NCBI RefSeq assembly: GCF_000411115.1
Contig: NZ_KE150259.1
Span: 6,684-70,683 of the forward strand
Source of the DNA: Capnocytophaga granulosa ATCC 51502
Lineage (GTDB): Bacteria; Bacteroidota; Bacteroidia; Flavobacteriales; Flavobacteriaceae
DNA length: 64,000 bases
Direction of reading: 5' to 3'
Part shown: piece by piece, positions 28,809 to 40,100 of the stretch
Position numbering within the stretch: the first letter of the stretch is position 1
How the letters are laid out: the number at the start of each line of letters is the position of its first letter
Position numbers and translations under genes: made by a program
Notes under the pieces: generated by a model
Told to the model about the DNA's origin: nothing
The model's database searches: none
Seen by the model: only the letters and a program-made list of their open reading frames with translations

Positions 28809-31736
28809 ATGTTGAAAAGGAATTTATTTTTAGGCATTTCTGCAATTGCCTCTTCCTTGTCAGCTTTTGGACAAAACTATCAGTGGAAGGAAGCAGAAAG
28901 TGCAGGTTACACCTATAAGTATGTAACCAATGACCCAACCAATGCAAGGTTCTATACGCTAAAGAATGGCCTTACGGTGATTCTTAGCCCTACTAATAAG
29001 GAACCACGTATTCAGTGTTATGTAGCCGTAAGAGCGGGAAGCAAGACCGACCCTGCTACCAATACAGGGCTAGCACACTACCTAGAGCATATGCTCTTTA
29101 AGGGAACTGATAAGTATGGTTCTTTGGACTGGGACAAGGAAAAAGTAGAGCTAGAAAAGATCGATGCCCTATATGAGAAGTACAACCAAACCAAAGACCC
29201 CGCTCAGCGCAAGGAAATCTACAAGGAGATAGATAGGGTCTCAGGCATAGCTAGTAAGTATGCTATTGCCAATGAGTACGACAAAATGCTCTCGGCTATG
29301 GGAGCACAAGGTACTAATGCCTTTACCTCCTTTGAACAGACAGTTTATACAGATGATGTCCCTGCCAATGCCTTGGATAAGTATATAGCGGTACAAGCAG
29401 AGCGTTTCCGCAACCCTGTGCTACGTCTTTTCCATACAGAATTGGAGGCAGTATATGAGGAGAAAAATCGCTCCTTGGACAGTGATGGTAGCTTGGTATT
29501 TGAAACTCTTTTGTCCAATGTGTTCAAGAAGCACAACTACGGCCAACAGACCACTATAGGTACAGTAGAACACCTCAAGAACCCATCACTGAAGGAGATT
29601 CGCAAGTACTTCAATACCTATTATGTACCTAATAACATGGCGGTGATTCTCTCTGGTGATTTCAACCCTGATAGTGCTATTGCTAAGATAGACAAGGCAT
29701 TCTCTTATATGAAATACAAGGAAGTGCCCCAGTACACCTTTGAGAAGGAAGACCCTATCACCGCTCCTATTATCAAGGAAGTAGTAGGGCCTGATGCAGA
29801 GAGTGTTACCATGGCCTATCGCTTGCCAAGTACACAAGAGAAGGACGCCCTTTTGGCTAATCTTATTGGTTCTATCCTTACCAATGGCAAGGCTGGGCTT
29901 ATTGACCTAAATTTGGTTAAAAAACAAAAACTCTTGCGTGCGGGTGCTTTCCCTTACCTATTGGTGGATTATGGCTTGCTCTATATCTCTGCGTCACCTT
30001 CCCAAGGACAGTCTTTGGATGAGGTGAGAAAATTGATTGTCAATGAGATAGATAATCTTAAAAAAGGAAATTTTGACGATGACCTATTGCCTTCTATCGT
30101 AAATAATTTCAAGAAAGATGCCATTCAGGAGGCAGAAACCTATGGTGGACGAGCCAACCTATTGATGCAAGCCTTCACAGGAAAGATAGACTGGAGAGAC
30201 CAAGTGGCTTATGTAAATGATCTTCAGAAAATTACTAAAGCCGATGTGGTAGCTTTTGCTAACAAATACTTAGGAGACAACTATGTGGCTGTCTATAAGA
30301 AAAAAGGAGAACGTACCAATGTAGAGAAGATAGAAAAACCTGCTATTACCCCTGTGGAGACCAATGCTGACAAGCAATCGGCTTTTGTGAAGATGATTAA
30401 CGATATGCCAAGTACTCCTGTGGAGCCTCTTTTCTTGGATTATAACAAGGATATACAGAAATCTAAATTGGGCAAGGCAGAAGTACTCGCTGTACAGAAC
30501 AAGGACAATGACCTTTTCCGATTGAGTTTCCGTTACAAAATAGGTACTTTTAATGACCTGAAAATGGGCTTAGCCGCTCAGTATATCCAGTTCTTAGGAA
30601 CCGATAAGAAATCAGCAGAGCAAATCTCTAAAGAGTTCTACAAAATAGCCTCCAGTTTTAAGGTGTCTACAGGTGAGGACTATACTTATGTAAATATAGA
30701 AGGCTTGCAGGAGAATTTTGCCGCCGCAGTAGCTCTTTATGAGGATTTGGTAAGCCATGTCAAATTAGACGAAGAAGCACTTAAATCACTTAAGGCACGT
30801 ATGGCCAAGTATCGTACAGATGTAAAGGCCAACCGAAACCAAATCATGCAGGCACTGACCAGCTATGCGCTCTATGGGGCAAAGAACAAGTATAACCATG
30901 TTCTTTCTAATGCTGAGTTGGAAGCTACTTCTGCAGCTGAGTTGGTAGATAGGCTTAAGAAACTCAACGATGTAGAGCAAACTATTATCTATTACGGTCC
31001 TGCCTCTATCTCTGAGCTAACCAAGCAGCTTGGCAAGCTCCACAAGGTACCAGCTAAGTTTGCTAAAGTGCCTCAAGCACAGCAGTTTAAGCAAGAGACA
31101 CAGACTAAGAACACAGTACTCTTTACCGATTACGAAATGGTACAGGCCGAAACTCGTTGGGTGAGAAATACAGATACTTACAACCCAGCAGAAACTACTA
31201 CTATCAGGGTATTCAATAACTATTTTGGTGGCAGTATGGGCTCTTTGGTATTCCAAACCATTCGTGAAAGTAAAGCCTTGGCTTACAGTACTTATGGTTT
31301 TTACAAAATCCCAACAAAGAAAGAGGATAAGTACTATATGCTATCCTATGTAGGAGCACAGGCTGATAAATTCCAGGAAGCAGTGGCAGCTATGAATGAG
31401 CTACTTACCACTATGCCAGAGCTACCTGCCAACTTCGAATTGGCCAAAGAACAACTTAGAAAGGATATACAAACCGAGCGTATTACGCAAGATGATATCA
31501 TCTACGACTATTTGAATGCACAGCGATTAGGGCTTAAGGAAGATATCAGAAAGTCAGTTTATCAAAATGTAGATAAGATCACCTTCAAGGATATACAGGC
31601 TTTCCATGATAAATACCTCTCTAAGAAGCCTTATACCTATGTTATCTTGGCCTCTGAGAAGAAACTCCCTCAAGCAGAACTCCAAAAAATAGGTGAGTTC
31701 AAGAAAGTAAGCCTTGAGGAACTGTTTGGATTCTAA
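28809..31736 (+). CDS. M16 family zinc metallopeptidase (insulinase/pitrilysin type)
   Basis: 975 residues with a signal peptide (SAIASSLSAFGQ end). The inverted zinc motif HxxEH is in GLAHYLEHMLFKGT at about residue 89, and the distal Glu ligand region is around LEAVYEEKNRSLD. A second, inactive M16 half (about 520-975) completes the clamshell. It is exported, so a periplasmic or surface peptide-degrading role is likely. Confidence 0.95.
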   Translation: MLKRNLFLGISAIASSLSAFGQNYQWKEAESAGYTYKYVTNDPTNARFYTLKNGLTVILSPTNKEPRIQCYVAVRAGSKTDPATNTGLAHYLEHMLFKGTDKYGSLDWDKEKVELEKIDALYEKYNQTKDPAQRKEIYKEIDRVSGIASKYAIANEYDKMLSAMGAQGTNAFTSFEQTVYTDDVPANALDKYIAVQAERFRNPVLRLFHTELEAVYEEKNRSLDSDGSLVFETLLSNVFKKHNYGQQTTIGTVEHLKNPSLKEIRKYFNTYYVPNNMAVILSGDFNPDSAIAKIDKAFSYMKYKEVPQYTFEKEDPITAPIIKEVVGPDAESVTMAYRLPSTQEKDALLANLIGSILTNGKAGLIDLNLVKKQKLLRAGAFPYLLVDYGLLYISASPSQGQSLDEVRKLIVNEIDNLKKGNFDDDLLPSIVNNFKKDAIQEAETYGGRANLLMQAFTGKIDWRDQVAYVNDLQKITKADVVAFANKYLGDNYVAVYKKKGERTNVEKIEKPAITPVETNADKQSAFVKMINDMPSTPVEPLFLDYNKDIQKSKLGKAEVLAVQNKDNDLFRLSFRYKIGTFNDLKMGLAAQYIQFLGTDKKSAEQISKEFYKIASSFKVSTGEDYTYVNIEGLQENFAAAVALYEDLVSHVKLDEEALKSLKARMAKYRTDVKANRNQIMQALTSYALYGAKNKYNHVLSNAELEATSAAELVDRLKKLNDVEQTIIYYGPASISELTKQLGKLHKVPAKFAKVPQAQQFKQETQTKNTVLFTDYEMVQAETRWVRNTDTYNPAETTTIRVFNNYFGGSMGSLVFQTIRESKALAYSTYGFYKIPTKKEDKYYMLSYVGAQADKFQEAVAAMNELLTTMPELPANFELAKEQLRKDIQTERITQDDIIYDYLNAQRLGLKEDIRKSVYQNVDKITFKDIQAFHDKYLSKKPYTYVILASEKKLPQAELQKIGEFKKVSLEELFGF

Positions 31737-31855
31737 GACAATGACCAATGACCAATGACCAATGACCAATGACTAGTGACCAATGACTAGTGAAGGGTGA
31801 AAAGTGACGTTATTCGTTCGCTTTTCACTCTTCACTTTTCGTTATTCACTTAATT
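31737..31855. repeat. Heptanucleotide arrays CAATGAC and GTGAAGG, ending in a hairpin
   Basis: Starting at the end of the M16 gene: tandem ATGACCA units, two ATGACTAGTG variants, then AGTGAAGGGTGAAAAG (31789-31804) pairing with CTTTTCACTCTTCACT (31821-31836), one mismatch. It lies between convergent genes. Confidence 0.88.
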
Positions 31856-33068
31856 TTGTTTTTACTTTTCTTAGGTTAGGTAAGAAATAGGCGGTCAGTC
31901 CCATAAGGGGGAGGAAGGAACAGACCTTATAGACGAAAGTAATACTGGTCATATCAATCAGTTTGCCTAATACAGCGGAGCCTAAGCCTGCCATACCAAA
32001 GGCAAATCCGTAGAAAACCCCCGAAATCATACCGATCTTCTTAGGTAGTAGCTCTTGGGCATAGACCAAAATAGAAGCAAAGGCAGAGGAGATGATAAAG
32101 CCAATGAGCACTACTAAAACCGCTGTCGTTTTGGCATCGGCATAGGGAAGCCATAGGGCAAAAGGTGCAGCTCCTAAGATAGAAAACCAAATGATAAACT
32201 TCCTGCCTACTCTGTCTCCGAAAAAGCCGCCAATAAGCGTGCCTGCTGCCGCTGCCCCTAGGTAATAAAAGAGGTAGAGCTGTGCCTCGGCATTGGTAAA
32301 GCCAAAGGTCTTGATGGTATAGAACTGGAAGTAATTACTGATGCCTGCGGTATAGAAGTTCTTAGAGAAAACAAGGAACATGAGGATAATCACCGAGTTG
32401 CGTACCTGTGCATGAGTAAGGTCGGGTAGGGGAATCTCCCGCTTTTTGAGCGTCTGCGCCTGCTTGAGGAGCTTTTTGCGCCAAGCGCCTATAAAAAGTA
32501 GAATCACAATAGCAAGGGCAGGGAAGAGGACAAACCATACAAGGCGTTCCAAATGACTCTCTTCCACCAGCTGGCCATCTACTATTTTCTTGGTAAAGAC
32601 AACCATAATCACCAGAAGAGGTGCCAGTGCACTTCCTGAATTGCCCCCAAGCTGGAATACCGCTTGGGTAAAAGAGCGCTTACCTCCAGAGGCTAAAAAG
32701 GCAATACGCGAGGCCTCAGGATGAAAGATAGAGGAGCCTATCCCCACAAAAATCACCGAGAGCAGCACCAGCGCATAGCTATTCACCCATGAGAGTAGCC
32801 CAATGCCTAAGGCACTGAAGGCCATACCTACCACCTGGGCATAAGGCTTGGGGTGCTTATCCGTATAAGCTCCCACCAAGGGTTGCAAAATGGAGGCAGA
32901 CACCTGATAACAGAAGGTAATCAGTCCCACCTGCGCCATGGAGAGTGCAAACTCCTGTTTCAGAGCAGGATAGATAGAGGGTAAGATACCTTGTAATAGA
33001 TCGTTCAGACCATGGGAGAGGGAGATGAGAATGATGATCAGATAGTTGGTGGTTTGCTTGGTTTTCAT
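31842..33068 (-). CDS. MFS transporter, fosmidomycin-resistance (Fsr) type
   Basis: 408 residues with twelve predicted membrane segments. The opening SLSHGLNDLLQGILPSIYPA and the motif GIGSSIFHPEASRIAF are typical of the Fsr subfamily of efflux permeases. The start was set at the ATG before KTKQTTNYL rather than eight codons upstream. Substrate is not predictable. A -7-like TACTTTTG lies at 33097-33090 on the minus strand. Confidence 0.9.
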   Translation of the reverse strand: MKTKQTTNYLIIILISLSHGLNDLLQGILPSIYPALKQEFALSMAQVGLITFCYQVSASILQPLVGAYTDKHPKPYAQVVGMAFSALGIGLLSWVNSYALVLLSVIFVGIGSSIFHPEASRIAFLASGGKRSFTQAVFQLGGNSGSALAPLLVIMVVFTKKIVDGQLVEESHLERLVWFVLFPALAIVILLFIGAWRKKLLKQAQTLKKREIPLPDLTHAQVRNSVIILMFLVFSKNFYTAGISNYFQFYTIKTFGFTNAEAQLYLFYYLGAAAAGTLIGGFFGDRVGRKFIIWFSILGAAPFALWLPYADAKTTAVLVVLIGFIISSAFASILVYAQELLPKKIGMISGVFYGFAFGMAGLGSAVLGKLIDMTSITFVYKVCSFLPLMGLTAYFLPNLRKVKTKLSE

Positions 33069-33170
33069 GCAGATATAATTTTGAAGATGCAAAAGTACGA
33101 ATTATCTGACTTTTTTCTCTCTTACTGAAAGATTTTTTATAAACTATTTTTATTTGTCACATAATATTGC

Positions 33171-33178
33171 TATCTTTG
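33171..33178 (+). promoter_or_regulatory. -7 element for small barrel gene
   Basis: TATCTTTG, 19 bp before the start; a TTTG at 33153-33156 has a short spacing of 14 bp. Confidence 0.5.
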
Positions 33179-33197
33179 CCACTTATAAGAGTTTGCT

Positions 33198-33785
33198 ATG
33201 AGGCAGGTGATTTTGTCTTTTTTATGCTTATGTTCTCTGTGCCTATGGGGGCAGGAGAGCAATGTACGGGTAGGCGCCAAAGCGGGCTTATCCTTGGCCA
33301 CCTTTTCTCGTGGCTTCTTCTACCAGCGGGAGGATTTTAGCTATGTACCCAGCTTCTATGGAGGCGCGACCCTTTCAGTACTTACTGACCGCACCATTAG
33401 CGGGAAGTTAGAACTGCTCTATTCAGGACAGGGAGCTCGCTATAGGGAAACCTATGAGCCAGCCTATGCAGGCAGTTATACCACGGGCTATCTCTCCTTG
33501 GGCTATATCATTCATTTTCGCCTTTTTGAACACCTATATTTGGATGCGGGGCTGACCACCGACCTCTTGATCAAAAAAGACAGCAAAGTACCCTCGCCCA
33601 GAACCTTTGATGTGGCAGGACTCGTAGGGGTGGAAGTGCCCATATTTTCTTTTCTAAGCCTTGAGGCGCGCGCCAAATCGGGTAGGGGAGGGATCAACAA
33701 CTATACGGATTATTACGGAGGCACCCCCTTCAATACGGAACTTAATAACTTGGTGCTGCAAGTGGGGGCGGTATACTACTTTTAA
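33198..33785 (+). CDS. Small outer-membrane beta-barrel protein
   Basis: 195 residues with a signal peptide (MRQVILSFLCLCSLCLWGQ) and a PorT/OMP_b-brl_2-like pattern: RVGAKAGLSLATFSRG at the start, regular amphipathic strands (YTTGYLSLGYIIHFRLF) and a terminal YYF. Ligand unknown. Its stop is followed at once by a heptamer array. Confidence 0.83.
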   Translation: MRQVILSFLCLCSLCLWGQESNVRVGAKAGLSLATFSRGFFYQREDFSYVPSFYGGATLSVLTDRTISGKLELLYSGQGARYRETYEPAYAGSYTTGYLSLGYIIHFRLFEHLYLDAGLTTDLLIKKDSKVPSPRTFDVAGLVGVEVPIFSFLSLEARAKSGRGGINNYTDYYGGTPFNTELNNLVLQVGAVYYF

Positions 33786-33876
33786 AAGTTTTGAGTTTTG
33801 AGTTCTTAGTTTTTAGTTAGTTTGGAACTCAAGACTCAAAACTCAAGACTCAAAACTCAAGACTCAAAACTCAAAA
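33784..33876. repeat. Heptanucleotide array TTTTGAG with inverted arm
   Basis: TTTTGAG units on the left and ACTCAAA/ACTCAAG units on the right; 33789-33805 pairs with 33825-33841 over 17 bp with one mismatch. It fills the gap before guaA. Confidence 0.88.
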
Positions 33877-33883
33877 CTTGTAA

Positions 33884-35410
33884 ATGGATAAAGTACTTAT
33901 TTTAGATTTTGGTTCCCAATATACACAGCTTATTGCTCGTAGGGTGAGAGAGCTTAGTGTGTATTGTGAGATACACCCTTACAATCATTTGCCTGAGGAG
34001 GTAGAGACCTTCTCCGCGGTGATTCTTTCAGGTTCGCCTTATTCGGTGCGTGCCAGCGACGCCCCTCACCCTGATTTGTCGCTCTTTAGGGGCAAAAAGC
34101 CAATCTTGGCCGTTTGCTATGGAGCGCAATACTTAGCTCACTTCTTTGGAGGTGAAGTAGCGCCTTCCGATGTACGTGAGTACGGCCGTGCACACTTAGT
34201 TTATCTCAAGGAAAACGAACCCTTCTTAGCAGATGTTCCTGCCAATAGTCAAGTATGGATGAGCCATAGTGATACTATCAAAGCACTACCCACCGGTGGG
34301 GTACGCCTAGCCAGCACTCCCGATGTGGAGAATGCTGCCTATCGTATAGAGGGTGAACCAACTTACGCCATACAGTTCCACCCCGAAGTGTATCACTCCA
34401 CCGACGGTAAACAGTTCTTGGCCAACTTCCTCTTTAAGATAGCGCGGCTTACCCCCTCTTGGACAGCGGACAACTTTATCGAGACTACTGTGGCCTCGCT
34501 CAAAGCGCAGATAGGTGGAGAGAAAGTGGTCTTAGGCCTTTCGGGAGGAGTAGATTCCACCGTGGCAGCTGTGCTCCTAAACAGAGCTATTGGTAGCCAG
34601 CTACATTGTATCTTTGTCAATAATGGACTATTGCGCAAGGGTGAGTTCCAAAGTGTTTTGGAACAATACAAAGGTATGGGGCTGAATATCAAAGGAGTAG
34701 ATGCTTCAGCAGAGTTCCTATCCGCCTTGGCTGGGGTTACAGACCCAGAGGCCAAGCGTAAGACTATAGGGCGTGTCTTTATAGAAGTATTTGACAAGGA
34801 AGCCCACCAAATCACCGATGTTACCTACTTGGCACAAGGGACTATTTACCCCGATGTGATAGAGTCAGTCTCTGTCAAAGGGCCATCGGCCACCATTAAG
34901 AGCCACCACAATGTAGGAGGCTTGCCCGATTATATGAAGCTGAAGATCGTAGAGCCTTTACGTACCCTCTTCAAGGACGAGGTACGCCGTGTAGGTGCCT
35001 CTTTGGGGATTCCAGCGGAGCTACTGGGGCGACACCCTTTCCCAGGCCCAGGCTTGGCCATACGTATCTTAGGTGACATCACCGCAGAGAAAGTGGCTAC
35101 GCTTCAGGAGGTAGATGCGATATTTATCAATGCCCTCAAGGACAATAACTTATATGACAAAGTATGGCAAGCAGGAGCGATTCTATTGCCTATCAATAGT
35201 GTAGGGGTAATGGGAGACGAGCGTACTTATGAGAAGTGTGTTGCCTTACGAGCTGTGGAAAGTACCGATGGTATGACAGCCGACTGGGTACATTTGCCTT
35301 ATAGCTTCCTGCAAAAGGTCTCCAATGAAATCATTAATAAGGTAAAAGGCGTAAATCGCGTGGTGTATGACATCAGCTCCAAGCCGCCTGCAACCATAGA
35401 GTGGGAGTAG
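33884..35410 (+). CDS. guaA: GMP synthase (glutamine-hydrolysing)
   Basis: 508 residues. The class I glutamine amidotransferase domain (1-190) has the nucleophile in [10 protein letters not shown] and the QFHPEV pair. The ATP pyrophosphatase domain carries the P-loop [14 protein letters not shown] (about 215), and the C-terminal dimerisation domain has [13 protein letters not shown]. It converts XMP to GMP. No guaB is nearby. Confidence 0.98.
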   Translation: MDKVLILDFGSQYTQLIARRVRELSVYCEIHPYNHLPEEVETFSAVILSGSPYSVRASDAPHPDLSLFRGKKPILAVCYGAQYLAHFFGGEVAPSDVREYGRAHLVYLKENEPFLADVPANSQVWMSHSDTIKALPTGGVRLASTPDVENAAYRIEGEPTYAIQFHPEVYHSTDGKQFLANFLFKIARLTPSWTADNFIETTVASLKAQIGGEKVVLGLSGGVDSTVAAVLLNRAIGSQLHCIFVNNGLLRKGEFQSVLEQYKGMGLNIKGVDASAEFLSALAGVTDPEAKRKTIGRVFIEVFDKEAHQITDVTYLAQGTIYPDVIESVSVKGPSATIKSHHNVGGLPDYMKLKIVEPLRTLFKDEVRRVGASLGIPAELLGRHPFPGPGLAIRILGDITAEKVATLQEVDAIFINALKDNNLYDKVWQAGAILLPINSVGVMGDERTYEKCVALRAVESTDGMTADWVHLPYSFLQKVSNEIINKVKGVNRVVYDISSKPPATIEWE

Positions 35411-35527
35411 ATAATTGTTGATTGTTAATTGTTAATTATCAATGACTGCTGATGGCTAACAACTAACAACTAACAACTAAATACCACAGGAGATAACAAT
35501 TAACAATTGATAATTAACAATTAAAAA
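35411..35527. repeat. Heptanucleotide array TTAATTG and AACAACT
   Basis: TTGTTAA/TTGATTG units, then CTAACAA ×3, then inverted ATTAACA/AATTGAT units. The ends can pair. It fills the gap between guaA and the M20 gene. Confidence 0.87.
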
Positions 35528-35530
35528 GAC

Positions 35531-36919
35531 GTGGATATAAAAACTTACATTGAGCAGAACAAAGACCGCTTCCTAAGCGAGTTGTTCGAGCTATTGCGTA
35601 TGCCCTCCATTAGTGCGGATTCGGCATATAAGTCCTCTGTAGAGGATACAGCCAAGTGGGTAAAAGAAGCCCTTTTGAAGGCAGGTTGCGACAAAGCAGA
35701 AATCTGCCCTACCGAGGGTAACCCTGTAGTATATGGGGAAAAACACGTAGGGGATAACTTGCCTACGGTATTGGTATATGGGCACTATGACGTACAGCCT
35801 GCGGTGCCTTTGGAATTGTGGGATACCGACCCCTTCGAGCCTGTAATCAAAAAGACTGAAACACACCCCGATGGTGCGATTTTTGCTCGTGGTGCCTGTG
35901 ATGACAAAGGACAGATGTTCATGCACGTAAAGGCACTTGAATATATGGTTAAGGAAGGCAAACTTCCTTGTAATGTGAAGTTTATGATTGAGGGCGAAGA
36001 GGAAGTAGGCTCTAAGAATCTTGGCGCATTTGTACATGCCAACCGAGAAAAACTCAAAAACGACATTATCCTAATCTCTGATACTAGTATCATAGCCAAT
36101 GATGTGCCTTCGGTAACCCTAAGATTGCGCGGGCTTAGCTACGTAGAAGTAGAGCTGACAGGCCCTAACCGCGATCTACACTCCGGGGTGTATGGAGGAG
36201 CCGTACTGAATCCTGTCACAGTACTTAGCCAGATGATAGCTAAGCTCTATGATGAGAAGAATCGTATCACAATCCCTCATTTCTATGATAAGGTGAAAGA
36301 GCTCCTGCCAGAGGAACGCCACATGTTTGCCCAAACGCCTTTCTCTTTGGAGGCTTACAACAAGGACTTAGGTATAGCCGAGGCTAAGCATGAAGAGGGG
36401 TATTCTGTTTTGGAGAGTGCTACCATTCGTCCAGCCTTGGATGTCAATGGTATCTGGGGAGGTTACACAGGCGAGGGGGCTAAGACCATTATCCCAAGCA
36501 AGGCCTATGCCAAGATATCTATGCGATTGGTACCAGACCAAGACAGCAAGGAAGTGGTAAGCCTATTTACTCAATATTTTGAGCAGATCGCTCCTAAAGG
36601 GGTGACAGTCAAGGTAAAAGACCTAAGCGGAGGCCCTGCTTATGCTATGGATATAGAGAATAAAGGCTACAAGGCCGCAGAGAAAGCTATGGAAAAGACC
36701 TTTGGTAAGGCCCCTATCCCTGCTGCAGAAGGCGGTAGTATCCCGATTGTAGCCCTCTTCGAGAAGGAACTTGGCACCAAGTCTATCCTAATGGGCTTTG
36801 GTTTGGATTCCGACCTTATCCACTCACCCAACGAACACTACGGTCTGTTTAATTTCTTCAAAGGCATAGAAACTATTCCATACTTCTATGAGTACTACAG
36901 TTCAATGACAAACGACTAA
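35531..36919 (+). CDS. M20 family dipeptidase
   Basis: 462 residues from a GTG start, directly before the conserved DIKTYIEQNKDRFLSELFEL. The co-catalytic zinc site shows in VYGHYDVQPA, RGACDDKGQMFMH and MIEGEEEVGSKN; the lid domain is in the middle (RDLHSGVYGG). It resembles cytosolic nonspecific dipeptidases. The last codons (MTND) belong to a CAATGAC-type heptamer array. Confidence 0.92.
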   Translation: MDIKTYIEQNKDRFLSELFELLRMPSISADSAYKSSVEDTAKWVKEALLKAGCDKAEICPTEGNPVVYGEKHVGDNLPTVLVYGHYDVQPAVPLELWDTDPFEPVIKKTETHPDGAIFARGACDDKGQMFMHVKALEYMVKEGKLPCNVKFMIEGEEEVGSKNLGAFVHANREKLKNDIILISDTSIIANDVPSVTLRLRGLSYVEVELTGPNRDLHSGVYGGAVLNPVTVLSQMIAKLYDEKNRITIPHFYDKVKELLPEERHMFAQTPFSLEAYNKDLGIAEAKHEEGYSVLESATIRPALDVNGIWGGYTGEGAKTIIPSKAYAKISMRLVPDQDSKEVVSLFTQYFEQIAPKGVTVKVKDLSGGPAYAMDIENKGYKAAEKAMEKTFGKAPIPAAEGGSIPIVALFEKELGTKSILMGFGLDSDLIHSPNEHYGLFNFFKGIETIPYFYEYYSSMTND

Positions 36920-37003
36920 TGACAAGTGACCAGTGGCTAATTCTCACACAAAGGTTAGTCACTGGTCATTTGTCACTAATCACTAACCACTAACCACTCT
37001 TAT
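36902..37003. repeat. Heptanucleotide array forming a 23-bp hairpin
   Basis: Left arm 36918-36940 (AATGACAAGTGACCAGTGG...) pairs with 36955-36977 at 20 of 23 positions; CACTAAC units continue to 37000. The array begins inside the last codons of the M20 gene and may serve as its terminator. Confidence 0.85.
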
Positions 37004-37107
37004 GTAATTCAAAGAATAAAGATAAAGACAAAAATTACTTAAATTTTTGTTGTCAAATATTGATAACTTTTTCTCATGAAAAGATGGTAAATATATGAAA
37101 AATATAT

Positions 37108-37115
37108 TATTTTTG
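37108..37115 (+). promoter_or_regulatory. -7 element for the giant surface protein
   Basis: TATTTTTG, 34 bp before the start codon; no well-spaced TTG was found. Confidence 0.5.
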
Positions 37116-37148
37116 CGCCCAATTTATTAAACAATGTTTTCTTAAATC

Positions 37149-40100
37149 ATGAAAGAAATGAGAAAAAGAACAACTTCTTTTGTTAGACTGTTAATTTTCA
37201 CGCTGTTAACCCTCTCCACGGGAGCTGTATGGGGGCAGGTAACTATTAATAGTGTAATAGCTCAGTCGCCGGTAGATTTTGCTGGAAATAGTGATTTCTC
37301 TGTAGGGGAGCTTACTGTTTCCTTTAATATGCCTACGGGGAAAACTTCGGGAGAGCTGCAAGTAAACTTGGCAGCAGGAATTGAGTATATGTCTGGTACA
37401 GTAACTGCTACTGGGGCTACTGTATCCCTCAAAACGGGTTCTACTGATGCCAATAAGCCTGTCTTCACCCTTACAGGGGCTTCAGGCAGTGTAACAGTGA
37501 AGTTCAAGCGTAAGGCGACTAAGGCAGTGCTTACCAACCCTGCCCTTGCTGGAGGCTTACAAGATGAGGCTGTCCTTACCGTACAAGGGCTATCACCCAG
37601 TCCAGCGGTTAAGAATGTAGTCTCCTATCAGCTGCCACGCCCTACTTTGGTAGTACAGCTACCAACCACTCAGACTGATGAGTTGGGAGCACGTACTGAA
37701 ACTTTTGATATTCGCAATTTAGGACTGGGAAAGGTACGCGATGTCTATTTCTCTATTGCCTATCCTGCCGATGTAGTGGGTAATAGTGTGTCCTACAACG
37801 GATCTACGCTTACGGCAGTAGGGACAGTACCTACAGGATTTCCTAATGCAGGGAAGCCTATCTATAAAATTGCTAATGCTAACTTGGCAAATAACGGAGT
37901 AGTTACTATTACCGAAAAATATACCGTAAACAAATGTACCACAGGTAGGCAAAACACCTATTATGCTTATTGGGGAAGTGGTATTGCAAATAGTAATGAT
38001 ATTTTTGAAACTAATTCTAACACTAGAAACATTAGTGTAAGCACAGGTACGCCTATTATTAAATACAATGATAGTAATGCCTTTACCTATTTTGAATGGG
38101 AAAATGGTTTTTGTGGAAATATTCTAGGGACTTATTATGTGCGTTATGATAATGTAGCAGCTGATGCTAAAGGGACGGCTTATAACTTAGAGATACGCCT
38201 TTTTGATGCAGATGAGAGTCAGAGATTTAGCCTCTTTGAGCCAGTTAACATTCGCTTGATAGCTAAAAACGGTACGACTATTCCCCTTACAGCTACTGTA
38301 GGTACGGGAGATATACGTCGTATATCGCTCAATAACTTGTCTGCTTTATCTGATGCTTCATTAGGATCTACAGATTTGGGACTTACTGATGCAGATAATG
38401 ATGGCTTTAGAGATGACCTTAAAAAAGGAGCCTATTTTCAGATTGCTTTTGATTTAAAGAAAAAGGAAGGTATTACTTGCCTGCAACCAGGAATAGGAGT
38501 AAGGAATTTTTTAAGTATACAGCCTAGATCTCAAGTGCTCTCCAACAATGTATGTGGAGATCTTATTCCTTCCGACCAACATATTTTGGACTACAGCACC
38601 TTACGAGTGTACTTCAATGGGGTAAATGATGCTTCTAAGCTGCCTGCTCAATTGGTACAGAATGTACCTTCAGCAGCTTATATCGCCCCTGGAATGAACT
38701 GGCCTTCCCTTGGAGCAGGGCAAAGACTTAAAAATGGAAATGTTGTAAATGTTGAACGTCAGTTCAAATATGTAATAACAACTCCTGCCGGGATGAAGCT
38801 ACAGAATGTGAAGCTCTATCGCAAGGCAAATGTATTTGGTCTTTCAACAGAAGCAGCTGTTAACCAGCCTGATATAGAGCCAAATAGCACGAGAACAATT
38901 ATCACTAATAATCAACCTTCAGACATTCCCTTCGGTACACCTGGTTATCTTACTTTCGATGTGCTTTTGCAAAATTGTAATGGAGGTACCGCTCCTATTA
39001 CCTATTCAGTATATATGATGCTTAAGAATGGGGATGGGACCTATTGTGATATTCCTTTGGTTTGCAATCAAGTTACTAATGTACCTGCTATTTGCTCTAC
39101 ACCTTGCGCCATACAAGGGCCACGTATGCTCAGCACTAAGGTAGAGCGTGCCGATAATTCGTATGGTTGGAAGGACTATACGATGGCTGTTAGACAAACC
39201 CGTGCTAATGTATCGTCTATAGAGCGTATGCGAGCTCTCTACTTGGATGATATAGAGTTTATCTCCGAAGGACAGCAGCACACTGGCAAGACGGCTACCA
39301 ACCTTTTCTATTATGTAAAGGTCGAAAATACAGCGGAGTTAGAACCTAAAAAGATAACCCTTAAGGTAAATGGTGGATCTGAACAGATCCTTATAGCCAC
39401 GGCTAATAACCCTATGAGAGGAACCAATGCAGCAGGTAAGAAATACTTCCGATGGAATCTGACTTCGTTATTGCCCGCAGGTACTCTTGTTGCAGGAGCT
39501 ACTTTCAGCACAGTGGCTACCTACCAAGTGAAGAATGCTAACAACTCTAATGGTAATGACCGAACTTTGGATGTACAATCGGGTACAGAATCATTTTTCT
39601 ATACACTTGATAATCCTGCTACTGATGTTGCTATTAGTACAGAGGGCTATCATACTGCACAAAAACACTGTGGGGCGAGCCTAACACCTGTATTTTATAT
39701 AGCTGAAACACGACATTTGTTGGCTACTAACCGTTATACAGAGCTTTCAGGTTGTGATGCCGCAACTTTGGGTTCAAATCTTATTTATGCAGCACGTAGG
39801 TTCAAGCCAGGAGGAACTTATTTTTCACAAGAATTCCGCCCTGCTCGTCTTATCAAAAAGATAACGATTAAGATGCCTAGTGCTTACCAAATCAAAAACA
39901 TGCAGTTTACTTATACTTATAAGATAGGAGCCACTAATCCTGCAACAGTAGATATGAGTAAGCTTATCATGACCGATGATGGTACTTGGAAAACTTATAC
40001 CTATGAGAATCCTCCTAAAGGTACCCCAGGATATTTGCCTCCAGGAATGATAACCGTAGAGAATGAGTATAATGAGCATATAAAGGCTTTCATACAACCT

